Assembly: GCF_000092205.1 (NCBI RefSeq)
Contig: NC_014216.1
Coordinates: forward strand, 868,001-932,000
From: Desulfurivibrio alkaliphilus AHT 2
GTDB taxonomy: Bacteria > Desulfobacterota > Desulfobulbia > Desulfobulbales > Desulfurivibrionaceae
Length of the DNA stretch: 64,000 bases
Reading direction: 5' to 3'
The notes beneath the pieces are model-generated. The model saw only the letters and a list, made by a program, of their open reading frames with translations. It did not search any database and was not told the DNA's origin. A program made the position numbers and the translations under genes. This document shows positions 62,261 to 64,000 of this stretch, in pieces (the stretch's first letter is position 1; each line of letters opens with the position of its first letter).

Positions 62261-63709
62261 TTAGGGGCGTGCGGCGGCAGGCTGTTTGGCGACGGCCGCC
62301 ATCTTTTCCAGCAGGCGGAGTAAACCCGGCGGGTTATTGTTGGTGGTTCCGCAGAACGTTACTTTAACCCGGCGGGAGCCGGCGGCCTGTACCCGGACCC
62401 AGACCCGGATGTGGCTGACCCAGAAAGCCACACCCAAGCCGATGCACAGCATCATAAAACCGGTGTAAACAATCCAGATCCCGGGGTCTTTTTTGACCTG
62501 TAGGCCGGTATATTGCATGCCCCAAAGATCGACGAATTCCACGGTGTGCCCGTCGCGCAAACGCCAAGAATCGGGGCGGCGCTGCATCAACCACTGGCTG
62601 TCGTACCATTCCCCGTCCCGGGTAAAAAAGAGCAGCAGGACCGAAGGGTTGTTCATTTGCTGGGCGTACGTGACCAGATTGCCGTCCCGGTCCATCCCGA
62701 GGGCGGGTGAAAAGTCATCAATAAGGGCGACCAGGTCGGTGCCGGGGATGGCAAAGTGGTCGCCGAAGCGGAACTGTTTTTCCACCGGCTGTCCATCCAC
62801 GGGGGTGATGCGAAAAATGAAAACGCTGTGCTCAATGGCGTTGGGCACCAAGCCGTAGCTTGATTGGTAAAAAGTGATTCCCCGGTGCTTGAGGGGGGTG
62901 TTGACGTCGATCACCCGCGAGGTGCCGGCGCCACCCTCTTCAATTACTGTCAGAGTGCTTTCATAGGCACGGGGAATATCGGTCTGATCATAAAAACTGA
63001 CCTGAAAGTTGTCGCAACGGACGGTGAATCCCAGAGGAATTTCCTCGCCGTACCTGGTGTAGACCACATCGGTGGCGGATCCTTCCGGGATGTCGACTCC
63101 GGCCCGAAAACCAAAGAGTTCGCCCACCAGTGCCCCGGCCAGAATGATCAGGATGCTCAGGTGGATCAGGTAACTGCCCAGGCGACTGTAACCGCCCCGC
63201 TGGGCCACCAACTGATATTCCCCGGCTTCCGGCCCCGGGGTTCGGGTGGGGAAAAAACCGGCCCGGCGCATGGTCGCGGCCACCTGCTCCACTGCCTGCT
63301 CCGGAGAACCGGCCAGCAGCAGCTCTTTTTTGCGGGGATCGGTGGCAAAACGCGATGCCGGCAACGGGGACGGCGAGGTGCGAATTATTTTCAACACCCT
63401 GGGCAAGCGATCCAGGGAACAGATCAGCAAATTGAGGGCGAAGAGCAGCAGCAGGGTGATAAACCACCAACTGCGGTACATGTTGTCCATGAACCCCATG
63501 GCGTCCAAGGCCTGGTACAGGTAAGGGGCGGCCCAGGCCCCGACCAGGGAACTGAGAATTCCGATGTTGTGTTCCGGCCGACCATGGGCCGGTTCAATGA
63601 CGGTGCCGACAATGGACACCGCAGCAATTACGGCGATGAGCACTATCGCCAATTTAATCGAGGTGAAAAAACGCCAGCAGTGCTTAAAGGGGGTGTGAAG
63701 GTAGCGCAC
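62261..63709 (-). CDS. resB: Cytochrome c maturation protein ResB, system II
   Basis: 482 residues from a GTG start with GGAG upstream. Three N-terminal membrane helices (LAIVLIAVIAAVSIVGTVIEP, WWFITLLLLFALNLLICSLDRLP, LGSYLIHLSILIILAGALVG), a large periplasmic domain (LKHRGITFYQSSYG) and a C-terminal helix (IWIVYTGFMMLCIGLGVAFWVS): the full ResB layout. It works with CcsB to ligate heme to CxxCH proteins in the periplasm. Here it heads a group with two peptidyl-prolyl isomerases and is separated from ccsB by the tad operon. Confidence 0.95.
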   Translation of the reverse strand: MRYLHTPFKHCWRFFTSIKLAIVLIAVIAAVSIVGTVIEPAHGRPEHNIGILSSLVGAWAAPYLYQALDAMGFMDNMYRSWWFITLLLLFALNLLICSLDRLPRVLKIIRTSPSPLPASRFATDPRKKELLLAGSPEQAVEQVAATMRRAGFFPTRTPGPEAGEYQLVAQRGGYSRLGSYLIHLSILIILAGALVGELFGFRAGVDIPEGSATDVVYTRYGEEIPLGFTVRCDNFQVSFYDQTDIPRAYESTLTVIEEGGAGTSRVIDVNTPLKHRGITFYQSSYGLVPNAIEHSVFIFRITPVDGQPVEKQFRFGDHFAIPGTDLVALIDDFSPALGMDRDGNLVTYAQQMNNPSVLLLFFTRDGEWYDSQWLMQRRPDSWRLRDGHTVEFVDLWGMQYTGLQVKKDPGIWIVYTGFMMLCIGLGVAFWVSHIRVWVRVQAAGSRRVKVTFCGTTNNNPPGLLRLLEKMAAVAKQPAAARP

Positions 63710-63779
63710 CGTATCAGTCTCCGGCTCGATGGTTCGCTTGGTTGCGGCACCCCAAAAGGGGTGGGTTTACATGCAGAGG

Positions 63780-63819
63780 CACCGGTAACGAGAGGGGTGA
63801 GCCCCTCCCGTTACCGGTG
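63780..63819 (-). terminator. Strong terminator-like hairpin before resB
   Basis: An 18-bp stem (17 of 18 paired) starting CACCGGTAACG (63780-63797), with loop TGAG and a second arm at 63802-63819, just behind the stop of the gene at the right edge. A second hairpin CACCCC-AAAA-GGGGTG lies at 63748-63763. Together they should separate that gene from resB. Confidence 0.65.
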
Positions 63820-63847
63820 GTTGTGGTTAAGGATTCATCGGGTCCGC

Positions 63848-64000
63848 TTACAGATCGGGCTCTCCCGACAGGGCCGCGGCCATGTCGTTATAGTCCGCGT
63901 CGCTGAAAGTGTCCGCAGGCCACTTCATCATGTGAGGTGCATCACCTTCCGCCCGCTCCTTGAGCTGGGAGGCCGCCCGCCCGGGGATGTTGCTGGCGTG
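63848..64000 (-). CDS. 3' end of an unidentified gene cut by the window edge
   Basis: The last 50 codons of a minus-strand frame ending in TAA are visible. The tail has HMMKWPADTFSDADYNDMAAAL, here described only as Met-Lys-Trp-Pro followed by an acidic SDADYNDM helix. That pattern resembles the C-terminus of class I cytochrome c domains (axial Met, then a closing helix), which would suit the neighbourhood. The visible part holds no CxxCH, so this is a guess. Followed by a strong terminator hairpin. Confidence 0.6.
   Translation of the reverse strand, partial: HASNIPGRAASQLKERAEGDAPHMMKWPADTFSDADYNDMAAALSGEPDL

Overview
The window looks like chromosomal DNA of a GC-rich, Gram-negative, anaerobic sulfur- or metal-metabolising bacterium of the Desulfobacterota. 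I lean towards the Desulfobulbales/Desulfurivibrio-cable bacteria neighbourhood. This is inferred from gene content (system II cytochrome c maturation, very heme-rich cytochromes, HD-GYP/GGDEF signalling, sigma-54 control) and not from any marker gene. No rRNA, tRNA, CRISPR array or insertion sequence was seen.

Layout. 1-7.8 kb: 3' end of hrpA, then a minus-strand signalling cluster (CheY-like regulator, FIST sensor, GAF histidine kinase, HisKA-like/REC/HD-GYP protein, TPR methyltransferase). 7.9-17.2 kb: housekeeping genes (Hsp20, Lon, MscS, MFS exporter, M50 protease, orphan ParB-like protein, RibD_C reductase, PP-loop ATPase, uracil-DNA glycosylase). 17.3-18.1 kb: an RHH/MazF toxin-antitoxin pair with a palindromic operator, then a decayed cobT remnant. 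18.1-22.3 kb: GGDEF-EAL protein, a hybrid kinase with a heme-binding DUF3365 sensor, and a HAMP membrane protein.

22.3-46.0 kb is the most remarkable part: a locus for extracellular electron transfer. It encodes seven multiheme c-type cytochromes with 75 CxxCH motifs in total (5, 8, 5, 16, 26, 5 and 10). Alongside them are three beta-propeller proteins, a SurA/parvulin-like foldase, three CsgG/TolB-like envelope proteins and an outer-membrane beta-barrel. Two cytochromes (26434-27510 and 38476-39516) have the motif order of the Geobacter nanowire cytochrome OmcS, but both replace its third CxxCH by an unusual CX5CH. The second is preceded by a consensus sigma-54 promoter and an inverted repeat that could bind an activator. 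An NtrC-type regulator is encoded next to it, and an NtrB-like kinase lies a little further on. My reading is one regulated system that makes, folds, exports and anchors cytochrome filaments or a trans-outer-membrane conduit.

46.1-63.7 kb, all minus strand: ccsB, a PAS/GGDEF/degenerate-EAL protein, a nearly complete Flp/Tad pilus operon with its own sigma-54-like promoter, two parvulin-type foldases, and resB. The two halves of the system II cytochrome maturation machine (resB and ccsB) are thus separated by the pilus operon. The right edge cuts into the 3' end of one more gene behind a strong terminator hairpin. Two copies of a roughly 115-145 bp imperfect palindrome (1383-1498 and about 45978-46121) each lie between convergent genes.
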